From Terriglobus aquaticus (GTDB lineage Bacteria; Acidobacteriota; Terriglobia; Terriglobales; Acidobacteriaceae): 64,000 bases of DNA. The first letter of the stretch is position 1. Each line of letters starts with the position of its first letter. Positions 33,618 to 43,052 of this stretch are shown in pieces. Position numbers and translations under genes: made by a program. The stretch is taken from contig NZ_JAGSYB010000001.1 in NCBI RefSeq assembly GCF_025685415.1, positions 2,666,001 through 2,730,000 of the forward strand, written 5' to 3'. A model generated the notes under the pieces. That model ran no database searches. It was not told the origin of the DNA and worked only from the letters and a program-made list of their open reading frames with translations.

Positions 33618-33974
33618 ATGGCGGAACCGGTCGACCTGTTGCAGGGAACGTTGGAATTGCTCATCCTGAAAGCAGTATCGCTGGGGCCACTGCACGGCTA
33701 TGGCGTGCTGCAGCGGATTGAGCAGATGAGCGGACAGCAACTACTGATTCAGCAGGGCTCTTTGTACCCGGCGCTGTACCGCCTGGAGGCGAGCGGCGCC
33801 CTGCTGACGGAGTGGTCCACCAGCGAAAACAATCGGCGCGCGAAGTACTACCGGCTGAGCAAGGCGGGCCAGCAGCAGCTTGCCGCGGAACTGGACCGCT
33901 GGGGCCGAGTCTCAAAGATTATGGCCGCCATCCTGCGCGTGACTTCCGCACCCCCGGAAGGAGGCCGCGCGTGA
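33618..33974 (+). CDS. PadR-family transcriptional regulator
   Basis: This 118-residue winged-helix protein has the PadR signature LLQGTLELLILKAVSLGPLHGYGV. The recognition helix QQGSLYPALYRLEASG and the wing with NNRRAKYYRLSKAG follow. It is short, lacking a long C-terminal dimer helix, as is normal for the PadR proteins paired with ADOP permeases. The stop codon overlaps the GTG start of the permease by 4 bases (GTGA). It is preceded by a strong promoter with a palindrome on the start site. Confidence 0.94.
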   Translation: MAEPVDLLQGTLELLILKAVSLGPLHGYGVLQRIEQMSGQQLLIQQGSLYPALYRLEASGALLTEWSTSENNRRAKYYRLSKAGQQQLAAELDRWGRVSKIMAAILRVTSAPPEGGRA

Positions 33975-36757
33975 ACAGGCCGACCCTTCTGCACCGGATA
34001 GGCGCGTGGCTAAGCGCTCTCATTTCACGCCCTCGCTTTGAGCGAGAGATGGAAGAAGAGATCCGCTTCCACATGGAACAGCATGCAGCTACGCTGATTG
34101 CACAAGGCATCGCACCGGCCGAGGCGCACCGGCAGGCCCGCATCGCCTTCGGCGGTGCTGAGACTTCACGGGACAACATCCGCTCGGCGATCGGTCTTCG
34201 TCCTTTGGACGAACTTCTCGGGGATCTCCGATACGCTGTCCGGGTTCTGCGCAACAGCCCCGGATTCACCCTGATCGCGGCTGCGTCGCTCGCACTCGCC
34301 ATCGGCGCGAACACAACGATCTTCTCCGTTGCGCACTTTATGCTGCTGGAGCGCCTGGCCGTACCGCACCCTACCGAACTTCGCATGCTGTATCGCGAGG
34401 AGGGGGAACGATCCGTCTATCACGGGACTTGGGGTTCGGATTACAGAGCGGATAACGGCCAGTTTCGTTCCGATTCATTCCCCTATCCCGTCTATCAGCA
34501 GGTGCAGCGTGCGGCGGGAAAAGACGGCGTATCCGTCTTCGCATTCAAAGACATCGGGACGGTAAACGTCGCTTCAAACGGCACTGCACAAGCCGTCGAA
34601 GCGCAGTTGGTCTCCGGAAACTTCTACGAATCCATGAAGACGATTCCTGAGCTGGGCCGCGGCATCTTGCCTGCTGACGACGGCGCTCCCGGCACGGGAG
34701 CTGTCGCGGTGATCAGCTATGACTTCTGGCAGAGAGCCTTTGGAGGCTCCCGCGACGTGCTGGGGAAAGTCGTCCGTGTAGACACCTTTCCGGTCGCCAT
34801 CGTGGGCGTGAATGCCAAGGGCTTCACCGGTGCAGATGGCGTGCAGAGGGCGCCGGAGTTGGTAATGCCCATGTCCATGATCGCGACGCTGCATGGCACG
34901 CTGGGCGAAGACAAGGTTCTGGAGAGCAGCAGGCTGTGCTGGATTCAGATGATGGTTCGCAAGCCCGCGACCATGACTGACGCTGTGCTGCAAAACCGCC
35001 TGGATCATCATTTCCATACAGCGGTCCTGGCCACAGTAACGCCCGCGGCGGGTGAGACTGTAGATCGGCTCGTCACGGATGATGGCAGCCGGGGCGAAGC
35101 GATTGAATCCATGTTCATGCGCCGCCCCATGTACATTCTGCTGGGGTTGGTGGGTTGCGTTCTGTTACTGGCCTGCGCCAACGTGGCGAACCTGATGCTT
35201 GCCCGCGCCAACAATCGTCAACGGGAGATAAGCGTCCGGTTGGCTCTGGGTGCGGGGCGCGGACGAGTGTTCCGCCAGTTGCTGGTTGAATCGCTACTGC
35301 TTGCCGCTATTGGTGGTGCCGCCGGCGCCATGCTGGGCTACCTGGGACGAACTGCTGCGCCTGCTCTGTTGCAAAACGCCTGGCAGACCAACGCCATGCC
35401 GATCCCATTCAACTGGCCGATTTTTGCCTTCACCACCGCGATCACTTTGCTCACCGGCATCCTGTTTGGACTGGCGCCCGCGTGGCAGTCCACGCGCACC
35501 GACGTAAACACCGCGCTGAAACAGGGTGCAGCCACAGCTTCCCGGCAGCGCAAGGCATGGACCGGCAAGGGCCTGGTCGCGTTCCAGATTGCCATGGCAA
35601 CGTTACTGGTGGCCGGATCGGCTCTCTTCCTTCGAACCATGCTGAACTTGTCCCGGGTGAAGCCGGGGTTTGAGCCTGGAGGGCTGCTGCTGTTCGATGT
35701 GCAGCCGCCTGAGAAGCAGTATCCCGGTGTGAAGAGCGTGGCACTGCACCGCGAGTTGACGAGCCGCTTTGCCGCGGTGCCTGGAGTGGACGGAGCAAGC
35801 GCCGCCTCAGTGGCACTGATCTCGGGATCATCGTGGAATAGCGGCGTGCGGATCGAGGGGGAGTCAGCGAATCTTGGCGACGGACGGCATGTCCACACGG
35901 ATGACGTAAGTCCCGAATTCTTCCAGGTGTTACGCATCCGAATGCTGATTGGCCGCGGCTTTACCAGCACGGACACTCAAACCTCGCCTAAAGTCACTGT
36001 GGTGAACCAGGCGTTCGTTCGCAAATACCTGAATGGTAAAAATCCGATCGGCCTGCGCATCTCTGGTGGAGAGATCAAAGTCGACGGCAAATCCCAGCCG
36101 GATTGGCACACAATCATCGGCGTCTGCGCCGACACACAATACAACGATCTCCGCACTGCTCCCGAGCCCATTTACTTCACGGATAAGTTCCAGTGGTCGG
36201 GACAGAGCGACGCCGCACAGGGCTCGGTCTACCTGGTACGCACGCAGCTCGCGCCCGCTGAGATCGTTCCGGCACTGCGCGAGGCAGCGACCCGGCTTGA
36301 TCCGGACTTGCCTCTGCTGAACATCCGTACCCAGTCTCAGCAGATCGCCGATGTCTCTCGCCAGGAGCGCATGTTCGCGACGCTGACGGCGGGCTTCGGC
36401 GTGCTGGCGCTGGCGTTGGCGTGTGTGGGAATCTATGGCGTGATGGCGTACACCGTTTCGCAGCGCACGCACGAGATCGGCATTCGGCTAGCTCTTGGAG
36501 CGGAACGAGGCCGCGTGCGCCGCATGGTGTTGCGGGAAGCTGGTTGGCTTGCAGGCGCTGGTGTTCTGGTTGGCCTTGGAGCAGCGCTCGGACTCGCTCA
36601 GTTGGTTAGCAGCCTGCTGTACGACACGGAGGCACGGGATCCGCTCAGCCTGACGGTGACTGTCACCCTGTTGCTTGCCGTGTCGGTAACTGCAAGCTGG
36701 GTGCCGGCCGAGCGCGCGGCTCGACTTGAACCGGTGATCGCTTTGCGACAAGATTGA
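33971..36757 (+). CDS. ADOP-family duplicated orphan ABC permease
   Basis: From GTG 33971 this encodes 928 residues. A permease prefix domain (~1-65, RPRFEREMEEEIRFHMEQH) is followed by two MacB-type periplasmic domains, each beside an FtsX-like helix set. The final helix bundle contains RTHEIGIRLALGAERGRVRRMV. The internal repeat NRQREISVRLALGAGRGRVFRQL shows the duplication. No ATPase subunit is encoded nearby, which is why such proteins are called orphan. They are expanded in Acidobacteriota and probably move or export hydrophobic or peptide substrates. The GTG start is chosen because it overlaps the PadR stop; an ATG at 33812 lies within padR in another frame. Confidence 0.92.
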   Translation: MNRPTLLHRIGAWLSALISRPRFEREMEEEIRFHMEQHAATLIAQGIAPAEAHRQARIAFGGAETSRDNIRSAIGLRPLDELLGDLRYAVRVLRNSPGFTLIAAASLALAIGANTTIFSVAHFMLLERLAVPHPTELRMLYREEGERSVYHGTWGSDYRADNGQFRSDSFPYPVYQQVQRAAGKDGVSVFAFKDIGTVNVASNGTAQAVEAQLVSGNFYESMKTIPELGRGILPADDGAPGTGAVAVISYDFWQRAFGGSRDVLGKVVRVDTFPVAIVGVNAKGFTGADGVQRAPELVMPMSMIATLHGTLGEDKVLESSRLCWIQMMVRKPATMTDAVLQNRLDHHFHTAVLATVTPAAGETVDRLVTDDGSRGEAIESMFMRRPMYILLGLVGCVLLLACANVANLMLARANNRQREISVRLALGAGRGRVFRQLLVESLLLAAIGGAAGAMLGYLGRTAAPALLQNAWQTNAMPIPFNWPIFAFTTAITLLTGILFGLAPAWQSTRTDVNTALKQGAATASRQRKAWTGKGLVAFQIAMATLLVAGSALFLRTMLNLSRVKPGFEPGGLLLFDVQPPEKQYPGVKSVALHRELTSRFAAVPGVDGASAASVALISGSSWNSGVRIEGESANLGDGRHVHTDDVSPEFFQVLRIRMLIGRGFTSTDTQTSPKVTVVNQAFVRKYLNGKNPIGLRISGGEIKVDGKSQPDWHTIIGVCADTQYNDLRTAPEPIYFTDKFQWSGQSDAAQGSVYLVRTQLAPAEIVPALREAATRLDPDLPLLNIRTQSQQIADVSRQERMFATLTAGFGVLALALACVGIYGVMAYTVSQRTHEIGIRLALGAERGRVRRMVLREAGWLAGAGVLVGLGAALGLAQLVSSLLYDTEARDPLSLTVTVTLLLAVSVTASWVPAERAARLEPVIALRQD

Positions 36758-37020
36758 GACCCTTGCGCTGTGATAGCAGCTAGCCTCGGCAATCTCGCAT
36801 GTGAAACGGAACGAGGAGCAGGAGGAGAGTCCACCGCGGGATCTCTGGGTCCATGTGCTGGAAGCATGAGCGCTTAGGGGATCCCCGACCGCTTCAGGAC
36901 CTTTGGAGCTCGCCATGCGAGAACAACCGGGTGCCCAGGCAATGGGCATATGGACGCGAAGCGAACCGTCGGCGACTCACTGAGGGGCCCGGCGTTCCCC
37001 AACTTCGAGCGCAATAAGAA
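36758..37020. other. Intergenic stretch between ADOP and the cox operon
   Basis: About 260 bases with no supported gene on either strand, no clear promoter and no repeat. The terminator of the oxidase operon follows at 37021. Confidence 0.6.
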
Positions 37021-37042
37021 GAGGGACGCATCTGCGTCCCTC
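37021..37042 (-). terminator. Terminator of the act-cox operon
   Basis: GAGGGACGC-ATCT-GCGTCCCTC. Read on the minus strand it is followed by TTCTTATT. It lies 26 bases after the last oxidase gene. Confidence 0.8.
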
Positions 37043-37068
37043 CGATGACTACCGCTTAGAAGCGAGTT

Positions 37069-37482
37069 TTACCACTGACCCCAAGCGCGCGAGATGTAGT
37101 CGCTCATGCTCATGATCACCAGCACCAGGAAGGTGAAGAAGCCACTGACCACGGTGAGCTTCACCAGGCGAGAGCTGTACTTGACGTGCATGAAGAAGAG
37201 CACGACGAACACGGCCTTGGTGCAGGCGATCGCGATGGCCACGGCCGCGTTGAAAGGACCGAGCGGCAGATACGCGAAGCCAACAGTGGCCAGGGTGCCG
37301 ATCATCAGCACACCGAAGATCGCCAGGTACATCACTGGCGAAACGATGTGGTGCGCAATGTGTTCGGGGTTCACCACATTTCCAGCGTCGTGGTAGTCCA
37401 GGTTGGCACCATGCCGGTCGACGGGCTTGTTCGACAGAGCGATCGCCTGTTCCCCGTTATCTGTCTTCTGCAACTCACTCAT
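37069..37482 (-). CDS. Cytochrome c oxidase subunit IV-type protein
   Basis: This 137-residue protein has three hydrophobic helices: YLAIFGVLMIGTLATVGFAY, VAIAIACTKAVFVVLFFMH and the C-terminal VVSGFFTFLVLVIMSM. The motif CTKAVFVVLFFMHVKYSSRL is the hallmark of the prokaryotic subunit IV/CoxD family. A charged ~45-residue N-terminal extension precedes them. It is the last gene of the respiratory operon and lies 109 bases after coxC. It probably stabilises the oxidase core. Confidence 0.88.
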   Translation of the reverse strand: MSELQKTDNGEQAIALSNKPVDRHGANLDYHDAGNVVNPEHIAHHIVSPVMYLAIFGVLMIGTLATVGFAYLPLGPFNAAVAIAIACTKAVFVVLFFMHVKYSSRLVKLTVVSGFFTFLVLVIMSMSDYISRAWGQW

Positions 37483-37591
37483 ACCTGTCTCCTGCCTGGA
37501 GGGTCGGGCTCTATTTTCTCTTTAGGCCCAGCGTTTTCAATGCGATATCAGATCTACGCGACTCCCTACACCGGTCGCACCCTGACACAGG

Positions 37592-38350
37592 TCAGTGTCG
37601 ATTGATCAAGTAAAGGAACGGGAACAGAAAAATCCATACGATGTCGACGAAGTGCCAGTACAGCCCGAAGTTCTCGATGGGTTGGACATACCCGGACGTG
37701 TAGACACCGCTGTTGGATTTCCACAGCAGCACGATCAGGATCGCGATGCCGATGATCATGTGCAGCGCGTGGACGCCGGTCATGGCGAAGTACAGGGAGA
37801 AGTAGACTTCCGTCTTTTTCGCCATGTCCATCGGCAGCGGCTTTTCCTTGCTTCCAGCCGGAGGATTCACGAAGTCCGCGATGCTGAACGAAGCGCCAGG
37901 AACGTGATGCTCTGCGAACTTGTCGTAGTACTCGCCGGTCTTGATGCCAAGAAAGGCGAAGCCGAGAACTACAGTCGCGAGCAGGAAAATCTGGAGCAGC
38001 TTTTTATTCTTGACCTCGGCCGCCCACACGCCCATCGCCATCGTCAATGACGACGTGATCAGGACGATGGTGTTGGTCAATCCCATTGGCACGGAGATGG
38101 AGTTCGACGCCGCAACGAAGGCGTCGTAGTACCAGTTCCGGTACAGCAGGTAGGCCATGAACAGGCCGCCGAAGAACATGATTTCTGTGAGCAGAAAGAG
38201 CCACATGCCGAAGCCGGCAGCTTCGCGCTGCTGCTCAGCCGTCTCAAAGTGGTGCCGCTGATAGAACGGGTGATCGTGCACGTCGTGAGACGCGTGGATC
38301 TCCGGTGCGGGCGGATGGGTGATCTCTGAAAACGTCGAGCTGACCGACAT
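37592..38350 (-). CDS. coxC: Cytochrome c oxidase subunit III
   Basis: This 252-residue protein has about seven hydrophobic helices. GMWLFLLTEIMFFGGLFMAYL and VHALHMIIGIAILIVLLW are typical of subunit III, as is GLYWHFVDIVWIFLFPFLYL near the end. It supports the proton channel of subunit I and long-term stability of turnover. It is encoded 142 bases after coxA on the same strand with a GAGGAAGAGAG ribosome site. The N-terminal ~30 residues are charged. Confidence 0.94.
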   Translation of the reverse strand: MSVSSTFSEITHPPAPEIHASHDVHDHPFYQRHHFETAEQQREAAGFGMWLFLLTEIMFFGGLFMAYLLYRNWYYDAFVAASNSISVPMGLTNTIVLITSSLTMAMGVWAAEVKNKKLLQIFLLATVVLGFAFLGIKTGEYYDKFAEHHVPGASFSIADFVNPPAGSKEKPLPMDMAKKTEVYFSLYFAMTGVHALHMIIGIAILIVLLWKSNSGVYTSGYVQPIENFGLYWHFVDIVWIFLFPFLYLINRH

Positions 38351-38492
38351 CGTTCTCTCTTCCTCTCAGTGCCAGACATCAGGGCGCTTCCTGTTGCCTG
38401 CTATGCCGGGCTTGCGGGCCTCAGCGAAGTAACTCTGCCCGGGGTATAAAACCGGGGTGCGTGGGCGGCGGGAGTTCCGCCGCCGGGAGAAG

Positions 38493-40151
38493 CTACACGT
38501 GGGAGAGTTCAGCCTGCTGCTTCTTGGCCAGCCACTCGTAATCGTAGGCTTCCCATTCCACAACGGGCGTTTCCAGGAAGTTCTCAGTGAGCGGAGGTGA
38601 CTGGATCTGCCACTCCAAGCCAGTTGCCTGCCACGGGTTGTTACCCGCGATCGCACCGTACTTCAAAGACCAGCCCAGGTACAAAAGCGGCAGAAGATAG
38701 CCCACTCCAAGCACCGTCGCACCTGCAGTCGAAAGTACGTTGAGCACTTGGAACTCCGCCGGGTACGCGTGGTAGCGACGCGGCATGCCAAGGTAACCCA
38801 CCACGAACTGCGGGAAGAAGGTGAGGATGAACCCGATAAACGTGGTCACAGCGGCCAGCTTCGAGATCGACTCGGGGTACATGCGGCCCGTCATCTTGGG
38901 CCACCAGAAGTGGACGCCCGAAAGGAAGGCCATGAGCATGCCACCCACCATGACGAAGTGGAAGTGGGCGACGATGAAGTAGGTCTCGGTAAGGTGGATG
39001 TCCATGCCGAGCGAACCCAGGAAGACCCCGGTGAGTCCACCAATCGTGAACAGGCCGATGAAGCCGAACGCGTAGAGCATCGGCGTCTCGAAGGTGATCG
39101 AGCCCTTCTGAAGCGTGAACGACCAGTTGAAAATCTTGATGGCCGAGGGTACCGCTACCAGCATGGTCAACAGCGAGAACACCAGGGCCGAGTAGTTGGA
39201 CACGCCCATGATGAACATGTGGTGCGCCCATACGAAGAAGCCGAACAGGGCGATCGCCACCGAAGAGAAGGCAACTGCGGTATACCCGAAGACCCGCTTG
39301 CGGCTGAAGGTGGAGATCACCTCAGAGATGACACCGAAGCCGGGCAGAATCATGATGTACACGGCAGGGTGCGAATAGAACCAGAACAGGTGCTGGAACA
39401 GCAGCGGATCGCCGCCCTTGGCGGGATCGAAGACGCCGATGCCGATAGTCCGTTCCAGGGCCACCAGAGTGATCGCAATGGCGAGGACCGGAGTGCCCAG
39501 CACCATCATGATGCTGGCGGCATAGTTCGACCAGACGAACAGCGGCAGGCGGAACCAGGTCATGCCTGGTGCGCGCATACGGTGAATCGTCACGATGAAG
39601 TTCAGGCCCGTGAAGATGGACGAGAATCCTGCGATGAAGATCGCGGTCGCCGTGGTGATCACGTGCGTGTTCAGGTAGTGGGTGGAGAGAGGCGTGGTGA
39701 ACGTCCAGCCGGTATCCACACCGCCCAGCACCAACGACGCCAGCACAAACGTGCCGCCGATCATGTACAGGTACCAGCTGAGCAGGTTGATCTTGGGGAA
39801 CGCGAGATCCTTGGCCCCGATCATGATTGGGATTAGGAAGTTGCCCAGCGTGGCCGGAACGGACGGCACCAGGAACAGGAAGACCATGACGATGCCGTGC
39901 ATGGTGAACATCTTGTTGTAGGTGTCTGCCGCCATCAGGTCTCCCACCGGGGTCAGCAGCTCCAGCCGGATCATGCCGGCAAAGAAGCCTCCCAGGAAGA
40001 AGAAGAATGTGATGGAAACCAGGTAGAGCATGGCGATGCGCTTGTGGTCGCCAGTCAGCAGCCAGCTCAACAGGCCGTGTTCTGCGTTCAGGTAGCTACG
40101 CTTTGGCAGCGTCGCGGTGCTCTGGTCGGGCAGAGAGACGATAGTGCTCAT
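38493..40151 (-). CDS. coxA: Cytochrome c oxidase subunit I, A2-type
   Basis: This 552-residue catalytic subunit reduces oxygen and pumps protons. Haem ligand H85 lies in [10 protein letters not shown]. CuB ligand H261 and the cross-linked Y265 lie in [15 protein letters not shown]. The conserved glutamate of A1 enzymes (HPEVY) is replaced by alanine, and a YS pair stands before the histidine: this is the A2 subtype, as in caa3 oxidases of Thermus-like bacteria. The VWAHHMF pair supplies the other CuB ligands. It overlaps the stop of coxB by 4 bases (ATGA). Confidence 0.96.
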   Translation of the reverse strand: MSTIVSLPDQSTATLPKRSYLNAEHGLLSWLLTGDHKRIAMLYLVSITFFFFLGGFFAGMIRLELLTPVGDLMAADTYNKMFTMHGIVMVFLFLVPSVPATLGNFLIPIMIGAKDLAFPKINLLSWYLYMIGGTFVLASLVLGGVDTGWTFTTPLSTHYLNTHVITTATAIFIAGFSSIFTGLNFIVTIHRMRAPGMTWFRLPLFVWSNYAASIMMVLGTPVLAIAITLVALERTIGIGVFDPAKGGDPLLFQHLFWFYSHPAVYIMILPGFGVISEVISTFSRKRVFGYTAVAFSSVAIALFGFFVWAHHMFIMGVSNYSALVFSLLTMLVAVPSAIKIFNWSFTLQKGSITFETPMLYAFGFIGLFTIGGLTGVFLGSLGMDIHLTETYFIVAHFHFVMVGGMLMAFLSGVHFWWPKMTGRMYPESISKLAAVTTFIGFILTFFPQFVVGYLGMPRRYHAYPAEFQVLNVLSTAGATVLGVGYLLPLLYLGWSLKYGAIAGNNPWQATGLEWQIQSPPLTENFLETPVVEWEAYDYEWLAKKQQAELSHV

Positions 40152-41194
40152 GGCTTCACCATATCGGGCGTGGTCGGCGCCGCGTTGTTGGACTGCGTGG
40201 TAACCAGGGTCTGCTGATTACGATAATTGCTCTTGAGGTTCTTGATGTACTCGACCAGATCGATCAGGCCTTCTTCAGAAACCTGGCCCTGGTAGGTCGG
40301 CATGATCGGCTTGTACCCAGCCGGCACATGCTGCGAGGGGTTCAGAATGGTGTCGCGGAGCCAGCCATCGGTCGCAATCTGGGTCGTGCCGTCGTCCATC
40401 TGGATCTTGGAACCGTAAACTCCCGCCAGGACCGGTCCGCGAGCCGCAGCTGTACCGTTATGGCAGCTATTGCATCCCAGCGAATTGAAAAGGCGCTCGC
40501 CGTTCTGCGCCAGGCTCATGCCGCTGGTGGACTGCTCCGTCCACCGCTGGTAATCGTCCGGGCTCAACACCGTTACTTCGCCGATCATGCCGCTGTGCAG
40601 CGTGCCGCAGTACTGGGTGCAGAACAGGTGATAGGTGCCCGGAGTCGTTGCGTTGAACCACACGGTGGTGAACCGCCCGGGGATGACCTCGCGCTTCACG
40701 CGAAACGCCGGGATGGAGTATGAGTGGAAGACGTCCTGCGAGATCATCGTCAACTGGACAGGGCGACCCGTCGGGACATGGAGCGCGTTGATTTCATGCT
40801 GACCGCCGGGATGTTCGGCTTTCCACATCCACTGCTTGCCAACGATGTAGATCTGCATCGCGTTGGCTGGCGGATTGTAGATCCGGAAGTACAGCCAGGC
40901 GCCCCAAACAAACACAAACAGGAAGATGCCGAGCGGGATGATCGTCCAGGTGGCCTCCAGCAGCGTGGAGCCCTCGATCTGGACGGCTTCGGGGTGCTTC
41001 TGCGCGCGGTAGCGAACCGAGAAGACAAAGACAAGCGCGCCGACAAGGATCATGCCGACGACGGTCATGCCCCAGAGAAACAGGTACAGTGCGTCGGCCA
41101 TGGGCGCGACGGTCGACGCCTCCTGCGGCCAGATGGCGAAATACGTCAACCATTTGGTGAGGAACTGCCAGAGCACTGGACTGATATACGACAT
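40148..41194 (-). CDS. coxB: Cytochrome c oxidase subunit II with fused cytochrome c domain (caa3 type)
   Basis: This 348-residue protein has two membrane helices (~33-58, 84-105) and a CuA domain with ligands H157, C192, C196, H200 and M203 ([12 protein letters not shown]). A fused C-terminal cytochrome c domain carries CNSCH at 241-245. The fusion defines a caa3 oxidase, in which electrons enter through the attached haem. It should accept electrons from Alternative Complex III cytochromes. Its stop overlaps the coxA start by 4 bases. It is the first of the cox genes, 88 bases after the SCO gene. Confidence 0.96.
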   Translation of the reverse strand: MSYISPVLWQFLTKWLTYFAIWPQEASTVAPMADALYLFLWGMTVVGMILVGALVFVFSVRYRAQKHPEAVQIEGSTLLEATWTIIPLGIFLFVFVWGAWLYFRIYNPPANAMQIYIVGKQWMWKAEHPGGQHEINALHVPTGRPVQLTMISQDVFHSYSIPAFRVKREVIPGRFTTVWFNATTPGTYHLFCTQYCGTLHSGMIGEVTVLSPDDYQRWTEQSTSGMSLAQNGERLFNSLGCNSCHNGTAAARGPVLAGVYGSKIQMDDGTTQIATDGWLRDTILNPSQHVPAGYKPIMPTYQGQVSEEGLIDLVEYIKNLKSNYRNQQTLVTTQSNNAAPTTPDMVKP

Positions 41195-41282
41195 CGTTGG
41201 CCTTATCTCTTCCTGTAAATCTTGTCCTGCGGTGATGCGTGCTGCCGTTTACGAACGATCTGTCTGCCTCGAAATGGGCGGT

Positions 41283-42221
41283 TTAGGATACGTCGCGATC
41301 CGGATCGCTCCGCCGCGTCAGGTGGTTCTGCTCTTTTGCAATCTGGTGGTCGCGCCGGAACATGAGAAACATGAAGCCCCCAAGGCCCGCAAGGGTCACC
41401 ATGCCGCTAAGCTGCACTACACGCGCAACGATGATGCTGTGCCGGTTGCGGTGCGGGTCATAGTGGTAGCAATAGGTGAGAATGTTGGCAACCGGGGAAC
41501 CGATCTTGTTACCAGAAGCCTCGACCAGCCCAAGCAGGACGTCCTTTGGCGAGTACTCAACTCCTAGATAGTACTGGGCCACCTTGCCTTCGGGCGTGAG
41601 GATCTGTATCGCCGAGGCGTGAGCGAACTGCGTGAGCTTGCCGTCTGGTCCGGGGACGCGGACGTAGCCGAAGCCCACCGCGGACGAAAGTGCGTCAATC
41701 GACGGCTGAGGCCCAACCAGGAAGTGCCATCCGGCCTCGGTGCCCGGACGCGCATACCGCTTGGTGTAGAGCGCCTTCTTCTGTTCCGCCATTGCGGGAG
41801 TGTCGCTGGGATCGATTGAGGCTATGACAACTTGAAAGTCCTTGCCAGGGTTCAGGTGAACCATGGCAAGCGCCTGCGTCAAGCCGTCCAGTTCCTCCGA
41901 ACACAGCATGGGGCACTGGTAGTACACCAAAGCCAAAATCGCCGGCTTGCCATTCTGGAAGTAGTCCCCGAGGTGGACTGACTTGCCGGTCTCATCCGTC
42001 CAGGTGGAGTTTAGAGGAATCTGGCCATTCAGGCGCTGGTTGATTGCAGCACTCTTCAATACCGTCGGCAGTTCGTTGCCGTACTGATCGCCCGTCTGCT
42101 TTTCACCGTAGGAAGCGACCTGCGCGGGAGTCGCGAGGGGGAGCAAGGCACACCCCAGCAACACCGCCGCTGCCGCATACGCGGTGCGCCGTGTTTTCCG
42201 GAATATGTCCATCATGCTCAT
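41283..42221 (-). CDS. SCO1/SenC-family copper chaperone
   Basis: This 312-residue protein has a signal peptide or anchor (~12-36) and a thioredoxin-like domain with copper ligands C103 and C107 (YYQCPMLCSEE) and H201 (FAHASAIQ). SCO proteins deliver copper to, or reduce, the CuA centre of subunit II. The gene lies directly upstream of coxB, fitting that job. A second hydrophobic helix near 270-290 gives it an unusual C-terminal membrane anchor and a short charged tail. The family more often has only the N-terminal anchor. Confidence 0.92.
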   Translation of the reverse strand: MSMMDIFRKTRRTAYAAAAVLLGCALLPLATPAQVASYGEKQTGDQYGNELPTVLKSAAINQRLNGQIPLNSTWTDETGKSVHLGDYFQNGKPAILALVYYQCPMLCSEELDGLTQALAMVHLNPGKDFQVVIASIDPSDTPAMAEQKKALYTKRYARPGTEAGWHFLVGPQPSIDALSSAVGFGYVRVPGPDGKLTQFAHASAIQILTPEGKVAQYYLGVEYSPKDVLLGLVEASGNKIGSPVANILTYCYHYDPHRNRHSIIVARVVQLSGMVTLAGLGGFMFLMFRRDHQIAKEQNHLTRRSDPDRDVS

Positions 42222-42248
42222 GCCGCTCCGATTCCCTTTCGCTTCCGT

Positions 42249-43052
42249 TTACTTCTCGAGCTTGGCGTGCTCGCCATTGTTGCGGGCATTCTGCTCATTT
42301 TTCATTTCCAGCGCCTGACCACGCTGCTCGATCTGGTCCAGTTCATAGCTGGTACGGGCAAAACCATTGGTGAGCGGAGGATGGACGAGGTGATCAACGT
42401 CGCCCGTCATTTCCGCGCTGCCGTTTGCACCCGTCGTACCAGCATTGGGTGCCGCCCCCGATGCGATCTGGGTGGTGGCTCCTCCATTATTGGACGACGG
42501 CAGGCCTCTCTTTACAAGGAGCTGCATGGCAACGTCAATCGGTATCCGAACGGTGCCGGGACGGCCGCCTGCTGCGCCCTGGTTCGACTCAACCTCGGTG
42601 TAGTAGTTCAGCAGCAGATCCTCCCGGGCGTGCAGGTCGGCGGTGGACTGGTTCGAGTCGTCCGCATCCAGCCGGGGCGTGGGAAAGCTCTGGGCTACCA
42701 GAGCGGACTCACGCTGCTCCATCTCCGGGTTGTTGGTCATGCTGTCGCCGCGATGCAGGCCGATGGGCGACCCACTGGCTGAGGCTGCCTGTGGATTGCG
42801 TGAGTCCTGATCGCTGTCCTGCTTCAACAGACCAAAGTTCAGGGCCTTGCCAGCGGCATAGCAAAAGATGAAGAAGACGAAAATGAAGGCGAGCATTCCG
42901 CCCATGAAGACCACAACGCCCTTGGTGTTGACGTCGGTGATCTCATAGCCCGGGTGCTCCGCATCCGTCTTTGGCATGGGATGCGGATTCGGCTTTTCAA
43001 TGCCGTGCTCGTCGTGATGCTCGGTGTTCTGCTGGCCTGAATTAATGGGCAT
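42249..43052 (-). CDS. Membrane-tethered accessory protein of the act-cox operon
   Basis: The protein is 267 residues from ATG 43052, which overlaps the end of actF by 11 bases. A His/Asp-rich N-terminus (HHDEHGIEKPNPHP) precedes one membrane helix (~44-66). The rest is periplasmic and mostly low-complexity. It contains one ordered patch: LHAREDLLLNYYTEVES followed by GTVRIPIDVAMQLLVKRGLP. I recall a similar 'VRIPIxxAMxLLxxRGLP' patch in small proteins of other oxidase clusters, but cannot confirm this here. Tight coupling between actF and the SCO gene suggests an assembly factor or small subunit of the act-caa3 complex. Confidence 0.72.
   Translation of the reverse strand: MPINSGQQNTEHHDEHGIEKPNPHPMPKTDAEHPGYEITDVNTKGVVVFMGGMLAFIFVFFIFCYAAGKALNFGLLKQDSDQDSRNPQAASASGSPIGLHRGDSMTNNPEMEQRESALVAQSFPTPRLDADDSNQSTADLHAREDLLLNYYTEVESNQGAAGGRPGTVRIPIDVAMQLLVKRGLPSSNNGGATTQIASGAAPNAGTTGANGSAEMTGDVDHLVHPPLTNGFARTSYELDQIEQRGQALEMKNEQNARNNGEHAKLEK

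Noticed and set aside
38748-39836. Asp/Glu/His-rich open frame antisense to coxA
   Set aside because: It is the codon-complement of a membrane protein and covers a fully conserved oxidase subunit.
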